From positions 704,389-768,388 of the forward strand of contig LNGK01000012.1 in assembly GCA_001510575.1 (NCBI GenBank): 64,000 nucleotides of DNA, written 5' to 3'. Every line of letters starts with the position of its first letter. Position 1 is the first letter of the stretch. The notes below the pieces were generated by a model, which saw nothing but the letters and a program-made list of their open reading frames with translations, searched no databases and was not told the DNA's origin. Below, piece after piece: positions 36,608 through 47,776 of this stretch. The translations under genes and the position numbers were made by a program. Origin of the DNA: Knoxdaviesia capensis (Eukaryota > Ascomycota > Sordariomycetes > Microascales > Gondwanamycetaceae).

Positions 36608-39600
36608 TCACATGAGACTGCTCCGTCCACCAACCTCAAAGCTACCCTGGCCGTCATGCAGCTCACCGCTCCGCTCGCCGACAAACTGTCGGTAGATCTT
36701 AGCGAGCCTACCGCGCTCATCAACGCTGATACTAGGCCGGGTATCCTCTAGCGCATCGATAAAGTGGCGCCACGAGACCACCACCTCACCGCGCGCACCG
36801 GCGGCAGATCCGCCGGCCGCGGATGTGCCGTTTGTGGTGGTCGCCGGCTGGAACACCTTGTGCTGGGCCTCGCGCACCTTCTTCTTGGCGGCTTTGATGC
36901 CCTCTAGCTTCGCCAGGATTGCTGCGTTCTCGGTCACTTCGGCAGCCTTGCTCTGTGGGACCGCAGCAGAGACGGAATCAGCTGGCGTGTCGCTGGACTC
37001 GGGACCGCTGCCGTACCGGAACTTGACGAAACTTGGTACAGACGCCGCGCCGTTTGTAGCGGGGCCGGATTTACCAGGACCGCCGGCGGACTTCCCGGAA
37101 CCCGGGGCGGCGCCGCCGGCAGCATCGTGCCGGAGCACGTCGTGGATGGCACGCAACTGGGCGTTGGACACCAGGGCCTGCAGGTCCGCACCGGAGAAGC
37201 CGGCCGTGCGGCGGGCCAGCTCCGCGATGCCCGAGCTGTCGGCGCCAAGTTCGCCGTCGACGCGGACCTTGTGCGCCAGGGTGCGCAGGATATCCGCGCG
37301 GTCGGACTCGGACGGCAGGTCGCACAGCAGCGACTTGTCGAGACGGCCGGGCCGCAGAAGGGCGGGGTCAATTAGATCCGGCCGCGATGTGGCCGCTAGC
37401 ACGTACACGCCTGACAGGCCCTCCGCGCCGTCCATCTGCGTGAGCAGCTGGTTGACCACCCGGTCCGTAACACCGGTGGAATCGTGCCCGCGCTTCGGCG
37501 CAATCGAGTCGAACTCGTCGAAGAACAGAACGCACGGCTTGGCTGCCTGTGCGCGCTCGAACAAGTCTCGCACGCTCTTCTCCGATGCGCCGATGTACTT
37601 GTTTAGGATCTCCGGGCCCTTCACGCTGATGAAGTTCAGCCCGCACTCGCCCGCGACCGCGCTGGCCAGCATCGTCTTGCCGCATCCGGGGTAGCCGTAT
37701 AGAAGCAGGCCGGAGCGCAGACGGAGCGGGCAGCGCGCGAAAATCGGGGCATACTTGGTCGGGTACTGCAGTGTTTCAAGTAGCACCTGGCGGGTCTCTT
37801 GAAGGCCACCAATGGTGGCGAACGTCGTGGTGGAGCGTTGCAGCGGGACATTACGCAGCGTGGCGGGTGTGAAACCTTGGAGGGCCTTGTCGAAGTCCTC
37901 GCGTGCGAGTCGCAGCGGCGCGTTGTCGCTGCTGTTTCTCGTGCTATTACTGATGGCGCGGAACATAGCTTCATTTCGGGCACGGGACACAAGGACTGCT
38001 AGATCAGCGGGCATGTAGCCGTCAGTGAGGCCGGAAATATCCAACAGATCGACGTCCGGGTCGACCTGGAAGCCATCGCTGCCGTTGGTGGCGGGGAGGC
38101 GGGCAGATGTCCCACGGCCACGTTTCATCGGGCTTCCAGCATCCATCCATGCAGAACCAAAGTCGTCGGAATGACTGGGTCCTTCCGACGTGCTTGGCCG
38201 GCTGCCGTTTTGTGACACTGAGCGCACAGGCTGGGGTTCAGATGCGAGCGCGGTCTGCGGAACCAGAGTCTCGAGAATCTTCCGCCGCGCTTCCTTGTCC
38301 GGGGCCTTGACGTCGATGATATCGCGGACTACATGGCCGCCCACAATGACTTTATTGATGTTGTCCTTGCCGGACGCTGTCGCGAGAAGGACAACGTTGC
38401 TGTCGGTTGTGCAGTATTGGCGCACTATGGACACGACAATCTCGCTGAGGATACGGCTACGCCCGTTGTCATTTCCCACAATCAGCTCCGTCTCGGCCGG
38501 GCAAATTTTGTCGAGGTCGTCCAAGATCACCAGCGCACGGCCGCCGATTCGGGCCCCCCAGCTCGCGGCCATGAACACGCGGGACAAGGTGTCCTTGATA
38601 GTGGACACACGGCTCTCATTTGCAACTAGGGATTTGCATGGGAAGTAGGCAGTGTAGTACAGGTACTCTTCGCGAAGAACCTGGGCAAGTGCTTTGGCAA
38701 CACTCGTTTTTCCGGATCCCATGGCTCCAGCCAACATTGTCGACGACATGAAGCGCAGATTCTCCATCAGATTGTCCCGCAAAGAGTCGATGCCGGCAAG
38801 TTGGGTATCTGGGGAGATTGTAGTCTCCCATGGGTCGCTTTCGCGGATCGCCGAAAGAGGCGCAACGGCGGGCTGAAAGTCCAGGAGCAGCTTATCGTCG
38901 AGACTGGTTATCCAGCGCAGAGCATTGGCGTCCTTGTGTAGCAAATCAGAAGAATTATCCGAAGATCCTTCCAACTTGACAATTCCACCTTCCCAACCAC
39001 TTACGGCATCGAAAGCATCGTACACTCCCAGAACACACCCATCAGTGATGGGACCGGTGAATACACCGCCGGAGTACATGTGACGCAGACGCTTGGCGGA
39101 TTCCTCACGTTCCGCCTTAGACTCGCCGCCAAACTTCAGTCCATCTTTGGGGGCTTTGGAAGAAAATGGGAATACCCTGATGCGCGTGATAGAGTTTCTA
39201 GAAGCAGGGGGAACGGATGTTTCCTGGATTTTGACCACTCCGCCAACCATGCCATGGCATCCAAGGGCTGCGCACAAAGAGGCCGAAAGTGCCACGGCTG
39301 TGCTGTTCGGAGCAAATTCCCATTCGCGAAGGTGAGCAATGACGCGGGTGGTTGGTCTCAAGGCTGATGGGTCGTCGAGCTTCGGCTTCGCGGCGGCAGA
39401 GTGGCGCATCAGATCAACGGTGACGTAGTTAATCCCCTTGAGGCTATTCTCCTGAATCGTATCCGGATCAATCCACACGCTGAAGTCTTGGGACCCATTG
39501 GCGCTCGGGTCGTCGAACCAACTACTGCATGCTGCTCGGTCGATTCCGCGTAGATACAGTGGTGGTTTAGCCACTTCTCGCGATCTCCGCCCCGTTGCTC

Positions 39601-40384
39601 CACTAGTTCCGCTTCGACGCGACTTTGACGTACTAGCCACACTCCTAGAGTCACCGCGGCCGGAGGTGGGTTTCGTGGCCCGGGGTTTCGGTGCGACAAT
39701 CACCTCGGCGTCCGGTGATATTTTCGCAAAAGGCGAATCGGCGGGGAGTGGGGGCTCGATAGACAAAACTCGGATATTTGCAGTTGATGTAGGAGATACA
39801 TGAACGGTGAGGGAGTGTGCGGGCACAGGGGGGGCGGAAGGGTCTGGAGAATAGTTCGGATTGGGGACTGCGCGGATCTGCGAAAGCATATTGAGTTCGA
39901 GAAACGTAGCGTGAAGCTCAATCATTTCCCAGTCGTCGGGGGTTATAGGTTCGATGTTGATGGTGTGAGCAAGCGGAGGGCCGACGTGTACCGTAGTCAT
40001 GACCTTCTGGCCATCGACAAAGCCGAGTGTATTTGCGAGGGCGGAATCGATTTCAACCAGCGCAACCTCCTGGTCGCGGGGCGGTTGAGTCCCACGCAGT
40101 CCCTGAATACCGTCTCGGCCAACCATCGGCGCAACCCGTCGCTTACTGGGCATTCCCGTCCACCCCAAGTACACGCTCCGGGTTTGGGAGCCTGAAGCAG
40201 CCGCGGTGCCATTCGAGGAAGATTTCGACGGTCGATAGCTCAGCTCAACAACGACGTTTTGCGCTGGGGTGTCGACGCTGACAAGAACCGATTCTAAGGA
40301 AGGAGGAAGGTTGACAAGACAGTTTCGCAGGTGGACTATGGAGATCTCGGCCGGAGTCTGCCGCATGTTTCGTCGAGGAGCCAT
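36608..40384 (-). CDS. pex1: Peroxisomal AAA ATPase Pex1
   Basis: Intronless, 1258 aa from ATG 40384 (MAPRRNMRQTPAE); an upstream GTG in frame is not needed. The N-terminal part (about 1-190) matches the Pex1 double-psi-barrel domain. The first AAA domain has Walker A GAMGSGKTS near residue 556 and LVILDDLDKI; the second and better conserved one has GYPGCGKT near 896, VLFFDEFDSIAP near 953 and the SRH segment ATSRPDLIDPALLRPGRLD. Pex1 with Pex6 forms the hexameric ATPase at the peroxisomal membrane that pulls the import receptor Pex5 back to the cytosol. The strong D2 motifs and the weaker D1 fit Pex1. It shares a 700-nt promoter with mcm7 on the other strand. Confidence 0.95.
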   Translation of the reverse strand: MAPRRNMRQTPAEISIVHLRNCLVNLPPSLESVLVSVDTPAQNVVVELSYRPSKSSSNGTAAASGSQTRSVYLGWTGMPSKRRVAPMVGRDGIQGLRGTQPPRDQEVALVEIDSALANTLGFVDGQKVMTTVHVGPPLAHTINIEPITPDDWEMIELHATFLELNMLSQIRAVPNPNYSPDPSAPPVPAHSLTVHVSPTSTANIRVLSIEPPLPADSPFAKISPDAEVIVAPKPRATKPTSGRGDSRSVASTSKSRRSGTSGATGRRSREVAKPPLYLRGIDRAACSSWFDDPSANGSQDFSVWIDPDTIQENSLKGINYVTVDLMRHSAAAKPKLDDPSALRPTTRVIAHLREWEFAPNSTAVALSASLCAALGCHGMVGGVVKIQETSVPPASRNSITRIRVFPFSSKAPKDGLKFGGESKAEREESAKRLRHMYSGGVFTGPITDGCVLGVYDAFDAVSGWEGGIVKLEGSSDNSSDLLHKDANALRWITSLDDKLLLDFQPAVAPLSAIRESDPWETTISPDTQLAGIDSLRDNLMENLRFMSSTMLAGAMGSGKTSVAKALAQVLREEYLYYTAYFPCKSLVANESRVSTIKDTLSRVFMAASWGARIGGRALVILDDLDKICPAETELIVGNDNGRSRILSEIVVSIVRQYCTTDSNVVLLATASGKDNINKVIVGGHVVRDIIDVKAPDKEARRKILETLVPQTALASEPQPVRSVSQNGSRPSTSEGPSHSDDFGSAWMDAGSPMKRGRGTSARLPATNGSDGFQVDPDVDLLDISGLTDGYMPADLAVLVSRARNEAMFRAISNSTRNSSDNAPLRLAREDFDKALQGFTPATLRNVPLQRSTTTFATIGGLQETRQVLLETLQYPTKYAPIFARCPLRLRSGLLLYGYPGCGKTMLASAVAGECGLNFISVKGPEILNKYIGASEKSVRDLFERAQAAKPCVLFFDEFDSIAPKRGHDSTGVTDRVVNQLLTQMDGAEGLSGVYVLAATSRPDLIDPALLRPGRLDKSLLCDLPSESDRADILRTLAHKVRVDGELGADSSGIAELARRTAGFSGADLQALVSNAQLRAIHDVLRHDAAGGAAPGSGKSAGGPGKSGPATNGAASVPSFVKFRYGSGPESSDTPADSVSAAVPQSKAAEVTENAAILAKLEGIKAAKKKVREAQHKVFQPATTTNGTSAAGGSAAGARGEVVVSWRHFIDALEDTRPSISVDERGRLAKIYRQFVGERSGELHDGQGSFEVGGRSSLM

Positions 40385-41084
40385 GATGCAGATTGCACCA
40401 TGGCGCACGCGACAGAGAGACGGAGTGTGGTGAGGTGGGAGCCCAAGGAGATGGAGGGGCTATGGAAGCTACACAGAGAGCATAAAGAGATCAAGAGACT
40501 ACAAGAAATGAAGCTGGTTTGGGAGAAATATTTAGATACTAGAAATTAAAAATCTGATATCGCATTGCACATGCTGAAAGCTAGATGAAGGGTGAACATG
40601 AATGTGAAGTCAAGGCAGAATTCAGTCGTGATGTGATGCTCTGAGCTTTGCTAAAGTTGATTTAAACTTTGCCTGCAAACGCGATTGTAGTTGCCGACAC
40701 CGAGGTCCAGGGTTAGTTATACTGCCACGTGCTTTGCGCCACACAGTAAAATCAATTAAAGTTGTGTGGCGCATGTGTGGTGTGTGGCTGTACGCGTCAG
40801 GACATCGCGTTTTCTACGCGACTTCACGCGTCAAAGCGTTTCCCAGCCACTCATTGCAGGTCTCAAACATGAAAATGAAAAAAAAGCGTGCCCTGTAAAT
40901 GCGGAAAGTTGATCAAGCCTGTTCTCATTTGTGCCCTGGTTTTTAGTTCTTCCTCCCATACATCATCACAATCAAATCTGCCCGCTTCTTCCCCTCTTCT
41001 TTTATCTCATCAAATCTTTCAAGAAAATCAATCAACCCGGGTCATAGATTTTACTGCGCTTTCCTTACTTCAATCGCTTTCACA
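40385..41084. promoter_or_regulatory. Divergent pex1/mcm7 promoter with MCB-like boxes
   Basis: Two perfect ACGCGT boxes (40792-40797 and 40826-40831), an ACGCGA (40816-40821) and a TCGCGTTTT (40805-40813) fall within 40 bp, about 255-295 nt before the mcm7 ATG. ACGCGT is the MluI cell-cycle box bound by MBF-type (Mbp1/Res) complexes that drive G1/S genes in yeasts, and MCM genes are typical targets. The role in this fungus is inferred. The mcm7-proximal 100 nt is pyrimidine-rich, as in many fungal leaders. Confidence 0.6.
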
Positions 41085-43625
41085 ATGGCGTTGCGACAGT
41101 TCAAGGCGCCTGCTGATTATGCGGCGCAACAATCTGCCTTCGAGGAGTTCCTCACCAATTTCAAGACCAGCCCCGAACAGGCCCTGACTCACCAATTGGG
41201 CAATATCACCATTGACGAAGATGACTTGAGCGATGAATACGACTTCATGGACGAGGACGACGAAGCTGCGGCTCGCGAAAGCCGCCGGCAAGAACGCAAT
41301 CGCCGGAAACAGCCGCGCCCAAAATATCGCGAGATGCTCCAGGAGATTGCAGACCGCAAGATTGATCAGGTTACAATCGACTTGGACGACGTCAGCGAGT
41401 TTGCCCGCAATCTCGACCCTAACCTGCATCTCGTCGATTCGATCGAAAATAACACTAAACACTATGTCGATCTTGTCTCGCGCGCCGTCGACAAGGTCCT
41501 TCCTGCGCCGAGCGAAAATGTCAGCTTTAAGGATGATGTCCTTGATGTGCTCATGGCTCGTCGCCAGAACCATAACCAAACGCTTCGAGATAATGCCGAA
41601 AGAAACCCCCTCGCCGTGTATGATCAGTTTCCCGCCGAGCTCACCCGTCGCTATACTCTTGTATTCAAGCCTCGTGCCCCGCGTGGTGACCACGGCAAGG
41701 CCTTGGCTGTGCGCATGGTCCGTGGCGAGCATCTCGGCCACCTCATCACCATTCGAGCAATCACGACCCGTGTTTCGGACGTGAAGCCCATTGTCCAGGT
41801 TAGCGCCTATACCTGCGACCGCTGTGGCTGCGAGATCTTCCAGCCTGTCAACGACAAGACCTACGGCCCGCTGTCTCTGTGCCCCTCGGAGGACTGCAAG
41901 CAGAACCAGACCAAGGGCCAACTGCAGCCTTCGTCGCGCGCCTCCAAGTTCCTCCCCTTTCAGGAGGTCAAGGTTCAGGAACTTGCTGAACAGGTGCCCA
42001 TCGGTCAAATCCCCCGCAGTCTTACTGTTCTTTGCCATGGAAGTCTCGTGCGTCGCGTTAATCCCGGAGACGTTGTCGACATTTCTGGCATCTTCTTGCC
42101 TACGCCGTATACTGGTTTCAAGGCTATGCGTGCCGGTCTGCTGACGGATACATACGTCGAGGCGCACTATGTCCACCAGCACAAGAAGGCCTACTCTGAG
42201 ATGGTCATCGACCCGCAACTGGTTCGCCGCATTGACCAGTATCGCCAGTCTGGACAAGTTTACGAGCTTCTTGCTCGGTCGATTGCGCCAGAAATCTACG
42301 GTCACACCGATGTCAAGAAGGCCCTGCTACTCCTCCTTATCGGTGGTGTTACCAAGGAGATGAAGGATGGAATGAAGATTCGTGGTGACATCAACGTCTG
42401 CCTGATGGGTGACCCTGGTGTTGCTAAATCTCAGCTTCTCAAGTACATTTCCAAGGTCGCCCCCCGTGGCGTTTACACCTCCGGTCGTGGTAGCAGTGGT
42501 GTCGGTTTGACGGCCGCCGTCATGCGTGATCCGGTCACTGATGAGATGATCCTAGAAGGCGGTGCCCTTGTCCTAGCCGATAATGGTATCTGCTGTATCG
42601 ACGAGTTTGACAAGATGGACGATAACGACCGAACGGCCATCCACGAAGTCATGGAACAGCAGACCATCTCGATCTCCAAGGCTGGTATCAGCACGACTCT
42701 GAACGCGCGTACATCAATCCTTGCTGCCGCTAACCCTATCTACGGCCGCTACAACCCCCGCATCTCCCCCGTTGAAAACATCAACCTCCCTGCCGCCCTT
42801 CTCTCCCGTTTCGATATTCTCTTCCTCCTCCTCGACACGCCCACGCGCGATGCCGATGCCGAGCTAGCGAAGCACGTCACCTACGTACACATGCACAACC
42901 GCCACCCCGACCTCCCCGCCAATGGAGTTGATGGCTCCCCGTCGGTTGTGTTCACACCGCACGAGGTGCGCTCGTACGTCGCCCAGGCACGTACTTACCG
43001 CCCGGTAGTTCCTGAGACCGTGTCAGACTACATGGTCAAGACGTATGTGCGCATGCGTGACCAGCAGCGCCGGGCCGAGCGCCGCGGCGAGCTGTTCACC
43101 CACACGACTCCGCGTACGCTGCTCGGTATTGTCCGTCTTTCGCAGGCGCTCGCGCGGCTCCGGTTCTCCAACGTCGTGGCGCCTGACGACGTCGACGAAG
43201 CGCTGCGTCTCATCGAGGCGAGCAAGGCTAGTCTGCAGAACGATAGCTCCTCGTCTAACCGCCGTGGCTTGAACGCCTCCAGCCGCATCTACAATATCGT
43301 CAAAGCCCTCGCTGACTCGGGCGCCTGCCGCCCCGACGATGCGGATGACGATGAGTTGGACGGAGGTGTCGAGCTGAGCCTGCGTAAGGTTAAGGAGCGT
43401 GTCATTGCCAAGGGCTTCACTGAAGATCAATGGCTGCGCGCTCTTGAGGAGTACACTGAACTTGATGTAAGCTATCCCTCACATACTCCAGTTCTCAGCT
43501 TATGTCTTCTCTTCCGTTCTAACACTTTTTTTTCTTCATATTTTTAGGTCTGGCAAACAACCGGCAGCGGATCTCGCCTTATCTTCATCCATGCCAATGA
43601 CGAGGACAACGAGATGGAGGTGTAA
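41085..43625 (+). CDS. mcm7: MCM7 replicative helicase subunit
   Basis: Two exons, 41085-43466 and 43548-43625, joined across an 81-nt intron (GTAAGC to TTTTTAG) to give 819 aa. The N-terminal domain carries a zinc-binding motif, CDRCGCEIF with a later CPSEDC, around residue 243. The AAA core has Walker A GDPGVAKS near 441, CIDEFDKM (Walker B), the sensor AAANPIYGRYN and the arginine finger in LLSRFDIL near 575. These features and the sequence DPVTDEMILEGGALVLADNGICCIDE mark Mcm7 rather than another MCM. Mcm2-7 is loaded at origins in G1 and becomes the CMG helicase. The last exon encodes only 25 residues, ending in an acidic tail. MCB-like boxes lie upstream. It converges with DAP3. Confidence 0.96.
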
Positions 43626-44129
43626 CCAAGTGTCGAGTCGGCGGAATGTTTCTCTAATCGTGGGCAGGCTGGGGAGTTGTTTATTTGGGTTTTGCTAGGA
43701 ACGGCGCAACTGGAGTACGGGGTGGTCCCTTCGGGGTTTGCTGAACTGTTTCGTGAGCGGAGGGAGCTAGCTTTGAAGGTCAGGTAGATATGGTTTGTTT
43801 TTTTGTTTTTCATCGCGTTATCGTGTTATGAGTTGTAATGCTTTCCGAAATGTTAGTTTCCCCTTCACTGTCAAGGCTCTGATGATGTGCATGCTAGATT
43901 GACATATTAGTTTGGATGCTTGTACCAAACTCTCGCCCAGAAAGAGACAGAGTCACATCACCCACAGCCGCAAACGAAACTTCAGGAAGTCTTCTCAGTT
44001 TATTATACACAGTATATCTGTACACAGCTGAGCCAGGAGCCGTAGCCACTGCCCAACAAAACTCTCTCCAAAATACAAAATAAAAAAGATATAAGTCGTC
44101 TATAGAGGAACATGTGGTATTGTGTTTTT
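43626..44129. terminator. Convergent 3' region of mcm7 and DAP3
   Basis: The 504 nt between convergent stops include T-rich sequence after mcm7 (43797-43812) and A-rich sequence (plus strand) before DAP3, consistent with two 3' UTRs. No other feature is seen. Confidence 0.4.
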
Positions 44130-45633
44130 TTACACGTTGATGCACAACAGTGACGCCCGCTCCATCTCGCCCAAGACACCGTTTCCACTAAGCGTCCACT
44201 TCTCACTGACGGACGCCTCAGTGATCTTCTCGCGCAACAGACCGCTAGCAGCCCAGTACTCCATGATAGCACGTGCCTCGGGCCTCGACAGGCCAGCGAG
44301 CTGCATGAACTCAACGGACTTGAGCACGTCGTCTACACGCACGTCGTAGTCGCGCTCATACGGATCGGCGGTGGGGACGGGCGAGCCAGTGGCGCGGGCA
44401 GCAGCCTGCTTCAGCGCAAGGTCGAGCGACGGGCTGGTCATCATGTTGTTGCCGCCGGTGGCAGCGATCACGACGCCGCCGTTGATCATGGGTGCGGTGC
44501 CGGCCAGGGCGTCCGTGAACAGACGCACGAGCACCAGGTCAAGAGCGTGCACCTTGTCGAAAGACGGGTCCCGGTATTCACTGTTGCGCATGAAGTGGGA
44601 CAGGCCGTCAAGGGTGAATAGGACGGGCGGGCGGCCGGGAACGGTGGTCAGCTCGGTCCACAGAGCCTTGAGGGTCGGCCACGCCACCTCCGACTCCTTG
44701 CAGCTATTCGCGAGGTCGGCCAGCGACGCGCCGGCGGGTAGTGCAGCGAGGTTGGCAGTGGCCTTGCTGTGATCGAGGGAAACTTGAAGGGATTTCAGGT
44801 GGTCTGCGTTAGCAGCCAGGAACGCCTGCAGGAGCTTCATGCTGTATGTAGCTTGGTAGAATTGGATGGGCTTCGTGTTGGGAATCGGGGTGTAATCAGT
44901 CGATGCGTTAGTAATCTCATGAGCTAATTGTAGATAGTTAAGAGCAAGTTAGTTAAAGGTCGACCTACAACAGCATCACGCGGGCAAGACGCTACGAACC
45001 TTCGGGGATGTGAATGACAATCCAGTTATTGAGCAAGGCATGGGACATGGCCTGAAGCAGCAACATGCTCTTTCCAGTTATCCGCCCACCGACAATCACT
45101 GTCCGCAAAACGGTCTTAGCCTCAGCCGCCAGATCCATCTTCTGCCCCAAGTCAGCAGTCTCCTTGCGCACCAGCATGTGCGGCTTGCGGAACAGACCCC
45201 AGCTCTGGGTGGGCTTGAACGCTTCCAACACGCGAAGACGATCGACCAGCGCATCCGGGAGACCGTACACGTTGCCCACACTCTCCGGGGTAGCCAGCGT
45301 GGTGGCCTGGACCGTGGTAAGCCCCGGCACGGCGATCGCGTTGTTGTTGCTCAGCTGGATGCGTTTGCGGAACGCGCGGCGCTCGCCGGGCGCCGGCGGC
45401 CGGCCATGCGTCAAGTACGCAGCAGCCTTCTTCTTGTAGTTCTTCTTTTTCTTCAAGCCAATCGGGGGCGCTTGAAGTGACCGCGATGTCGAGAACGGGG
45501 CGGCCGCGCGGGCTTCGAGGATCGGGCGGCCCGCCAGGAGAGGTGCCGTGGTCGAGGGTGCGGTGCCAGCGCGGGCGGCAGTCGGTCGTGGCAGAGCCCG
45601 CGCGAGAGCACGGAGAGAAATGTGGCTCGCCAT
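44130..45633 (-). CDS. DAP3: Mitochondrial ribosomal protein mS29 (DAP3/Rsm23)
   Basis: Exon 1 is 45000-45633 and exon 2 is 44130-44923, separated by a 76-nt intron (GTTCGT to AATTAG), for 475 aa. The splice joins IVIHIPE to AHEITNASTDYTPI, restoring the family sequence. The N-terminus (Arg/Ala/Ser-rich, few acids, RAAAPFSTSRSL) looks like a mitochondrial targeting peptide. A P-loop-like GGRITGKS lies at 182-189, as in DAP3, a GTP-binding protein of the small mitoribosomal subunit. The body contains RPPVLFTLDGLSHFM and an Ala/Leu-rich C-terminus. The GTTCGT donor is atypical but gives the only frame-consistent join I found. It is divergent from rrs1 and convergent with mcm7. Confidence 0.92.
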
Positions 45634-46050
45634 ATCGTTTTGAGTTTGGGCCCGTTCTCGTGAAAGAAAAAGATCAAACCCCCGGGGTTAGAACGAGTCT
45701 GTCGATGAGAGTTTGGATGGGATTCGTGATCAGCCGTGAGGAAAAAACAAAAAAACAAAAGCTGGGAGAAAAATCGGGAGGTACCTCCCAATTAGAAATT
45801 TGCAGCGCAAGGATATGCCACGATATTATTGGGTGCTAACGAGTTGAATTAGCCGGTAATTAGCCAGTTCTTATCGATAAGTTGGCGAAAAAAAAGTTTA
45901 TGGCGGGCTTGATGCATTTTTCTAGACTCGGTTTTTCAACATCACAAGTCAAGTTTATACCACATTCAAGCCCTCTTTTAAGTTCAAACTCCTTCAAATA
46001 TCGCGATATCTGCATAATATTTACCACCCACGTCCACACGCTTTGATTAG
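45634..46050. promoter_or_regulatory. Divergent DAP3/rrs1 promoter with palindromes
   Basis: This 417-nt spacer between DAP3 and rrs1 contains two perfect palindromes: TTATCGATAA (45871-45880, two overlapping GATA cores) and ATATCGCGATAT (45998-46009), the second only 42 nt before the rrs1 ATG. Both flanking genes serve ribosome production, mitochondrial and cytosolic, so shared control is plausible but inferred. Confidence 0.5.
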
Positions 46051-46638
46051 ATGGCGACCGTCAAATCTGCACCTAAGCTGGCGGTCACCGTGACCAAGGC
46101 GACACCCTACACCTTCGACCTCGGCCTCCTCCTCGCCAACGATGCGAACCCCCTTGAGCTCGACAAGTCAGACATCGAGGCCTCTCTGGCTGCGACCGCG
46201 CGCGACGGAGCCCAAGCGCTGATCAACCAGCTGCTGACGACCTGCACAATCAAGTCGACCACGGAGGGCGTGGCCATCGTTCTGCCACCACCCACGACCG
46301 AGCTGCCGCGCGAAAAGCCGCTGCCGACCCCCAAGCCTCCGACGAAGTGGGAGCGGTTCGCAGCCAAGAAGGGCATCCGTGCCAAGACCCGCGAGCAGCG
46401 CCGCAACCTGGTCTTCGACCAGGAGACCCAGACCTGGCGTCCGCGCTGGGGCTACGGCGGTGCCAACAAGAAGGGCGAGGACGACTGGCTCGTCGAGGTC
46501 GATCCCAAGGCCGAGAAGAAACTCAAGGACGGCGCTACTATTCGCAGTCTTCCGCGACGCGAGCGTGTCGAGCGTGTCAAGCTCAACCAGCGCATGGAGA
46601 AGAAGAACACGCAGGTTGCGGCGAAAAAGGCCCGGTAG
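46051..46638 (+). CDS. rrs1: Ribosome biogenesis regulator Rrs1
   Basis: Single exon, 195 aa, ATG 46051. The conserved Rrs1 core is visible: YTFDLGLLLANDANPL near residue 20, then KPPTKWERFAAKKGI, REQRRNLVFDQETQTWRPRWGY near 115-135, and a basic C-terminus (RRERVERVKLNQRMEKKN). Rrs1 works with Rpf2 in the nucleolus to bring the 5S RNP (5S rRNA, uL18, uL5) into pre-60S particles. The length is close to that of yeast Rrs1 (about 200 aa). It shares its upstream region with the mitoribosomal DAP3 gene. Confidence 0.96.
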   Translation: MATVKSAPKLAVTVTKATPYTFDLGLLLANDANPLELDKSDIEASLAATARDGAQALINQLLTTCTIKSTTEGVAIVLPPPTTELPREKPLPTPKPPTKWERFAAKKGIRAKTREQRRNLVFDQETQTWRPRWGYGGANKKGEDDWLVEVDPKAEKKLKDGATIRSLPRRERVERVKLNQRMEKKNTQVAAKKAR

Positions 46639-47776
46639 TGCTGTGACAGACTCGCATTCTGGTTTTCTGCACTTTGCATGGGCTCTTGTTTTTTGGGAAA
46701 AGTTTTTGTGTTTTCCTATAAGGGAGGATTTTTTCTATGCTACTAGTACCACACTCGTAATTGAGTTTCTCTGCTGTATCTTCGGCTTTTATTATCGGCA
46801 TTGGGGAGTTATCGGCGTTTACTCAGGCTCCTTTGGTGTATGGTTCAGAAATCAACAATACATATTCATACCCCTGTGGGAATTTCATCCTCTGGATCTA
46901 GTACGCTTCAATAGAATTCTCTGACTAGATTACTCTGTGAGAAAACAGTCGTCACTCCACCTGTCTCTACTCAATGCATGGGCCATTGTCTTCATGTATG
47001 ATGATGGGTATTCCACGAAGAAACTCAGCCGGGCGTATACAAAAATTCAGGAGTACGAGCCCTCCTTAGTGAAAACAGCGAAACCAATAGCCAGGAAAAG
47101 ATCACATAACACGCACCAGATTAGATAGCAGCCTATAAACAGCAATAAACCCTCCCGACTTAGAACCTTGCCCGTGTCGCAGCATCGTGTAACTATACGT
47201 CGTGGCTGACCGCCCAGTCTATAGGCAAGATTTGCCTCTAGAAGTACACGCCAGCTTTCCGACTGGGGCCCGTACGAATTTCAAATGGAGAGCGGATGAC
47301 AGAATGAAGACTGGCAAATGTGAACAGATACAGTAGACCGCACTTAGCAAGAAAGGGAAAAAAGATTATCTTGCCAAAAAAAAGAATTTAACGTACTGGC
47401 GCCACAAAGGAAACTCATCAATAGCGTTATGTCGTAATACTAACAGGGGGAATTTGAAGAACACCATGTAGATATGGCAACAGAAGGAATGCAAAGACTG
47501 ATAACGAACAATGACGGGGAAACAAGAAAAAAAGCAGCAAGTCAAGTCCATCAAGATGAATGCCCAGAGTTGAGTCAACATACGGAAAATAGAAACCAAA
47601 CGCACAGTTCAAGGCACGAGGAATGTACAGAGGAATGCGCGACCACTCTACCAGAGGGCAACCGCAATTAGAAATGCCAATTAACAACCACAATAGCAAC
47701 AGGAAACAGAAAGGAGTTCAAGGTGCGTGAAGAGCGAGGAAGAAAACGAAGGGATAAAAAAAAAGAATAGAAGCTA
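46639..47776. other. Convergent intergenic region of rrs1 and RhoGAP gene
   Basis: About 1.1 kb between two convergent genes. The right part (47340-47770) is A/G-rich on the plus strand, consistent with a 3' UTR of the minus-strand RhoGAP gene. One TACAGTA unit lies at 47329-47335. No coding exon is supported. Confidence 0.45.

Noticed and set aside
36825..37694. 289-codon frame antisense to pex1
   Set aside because: It lies fully inside the conserved second AAA domain of pex1 and mirrors its codon bias.
41070..42305. 411-codon open frame antisense to mcm7
   Set aside because: It overlaps the clearly coding mcm7 exon on the other strand and has no recognisable domain. High-GC third positions in a real gene commonly open the complementary frame.
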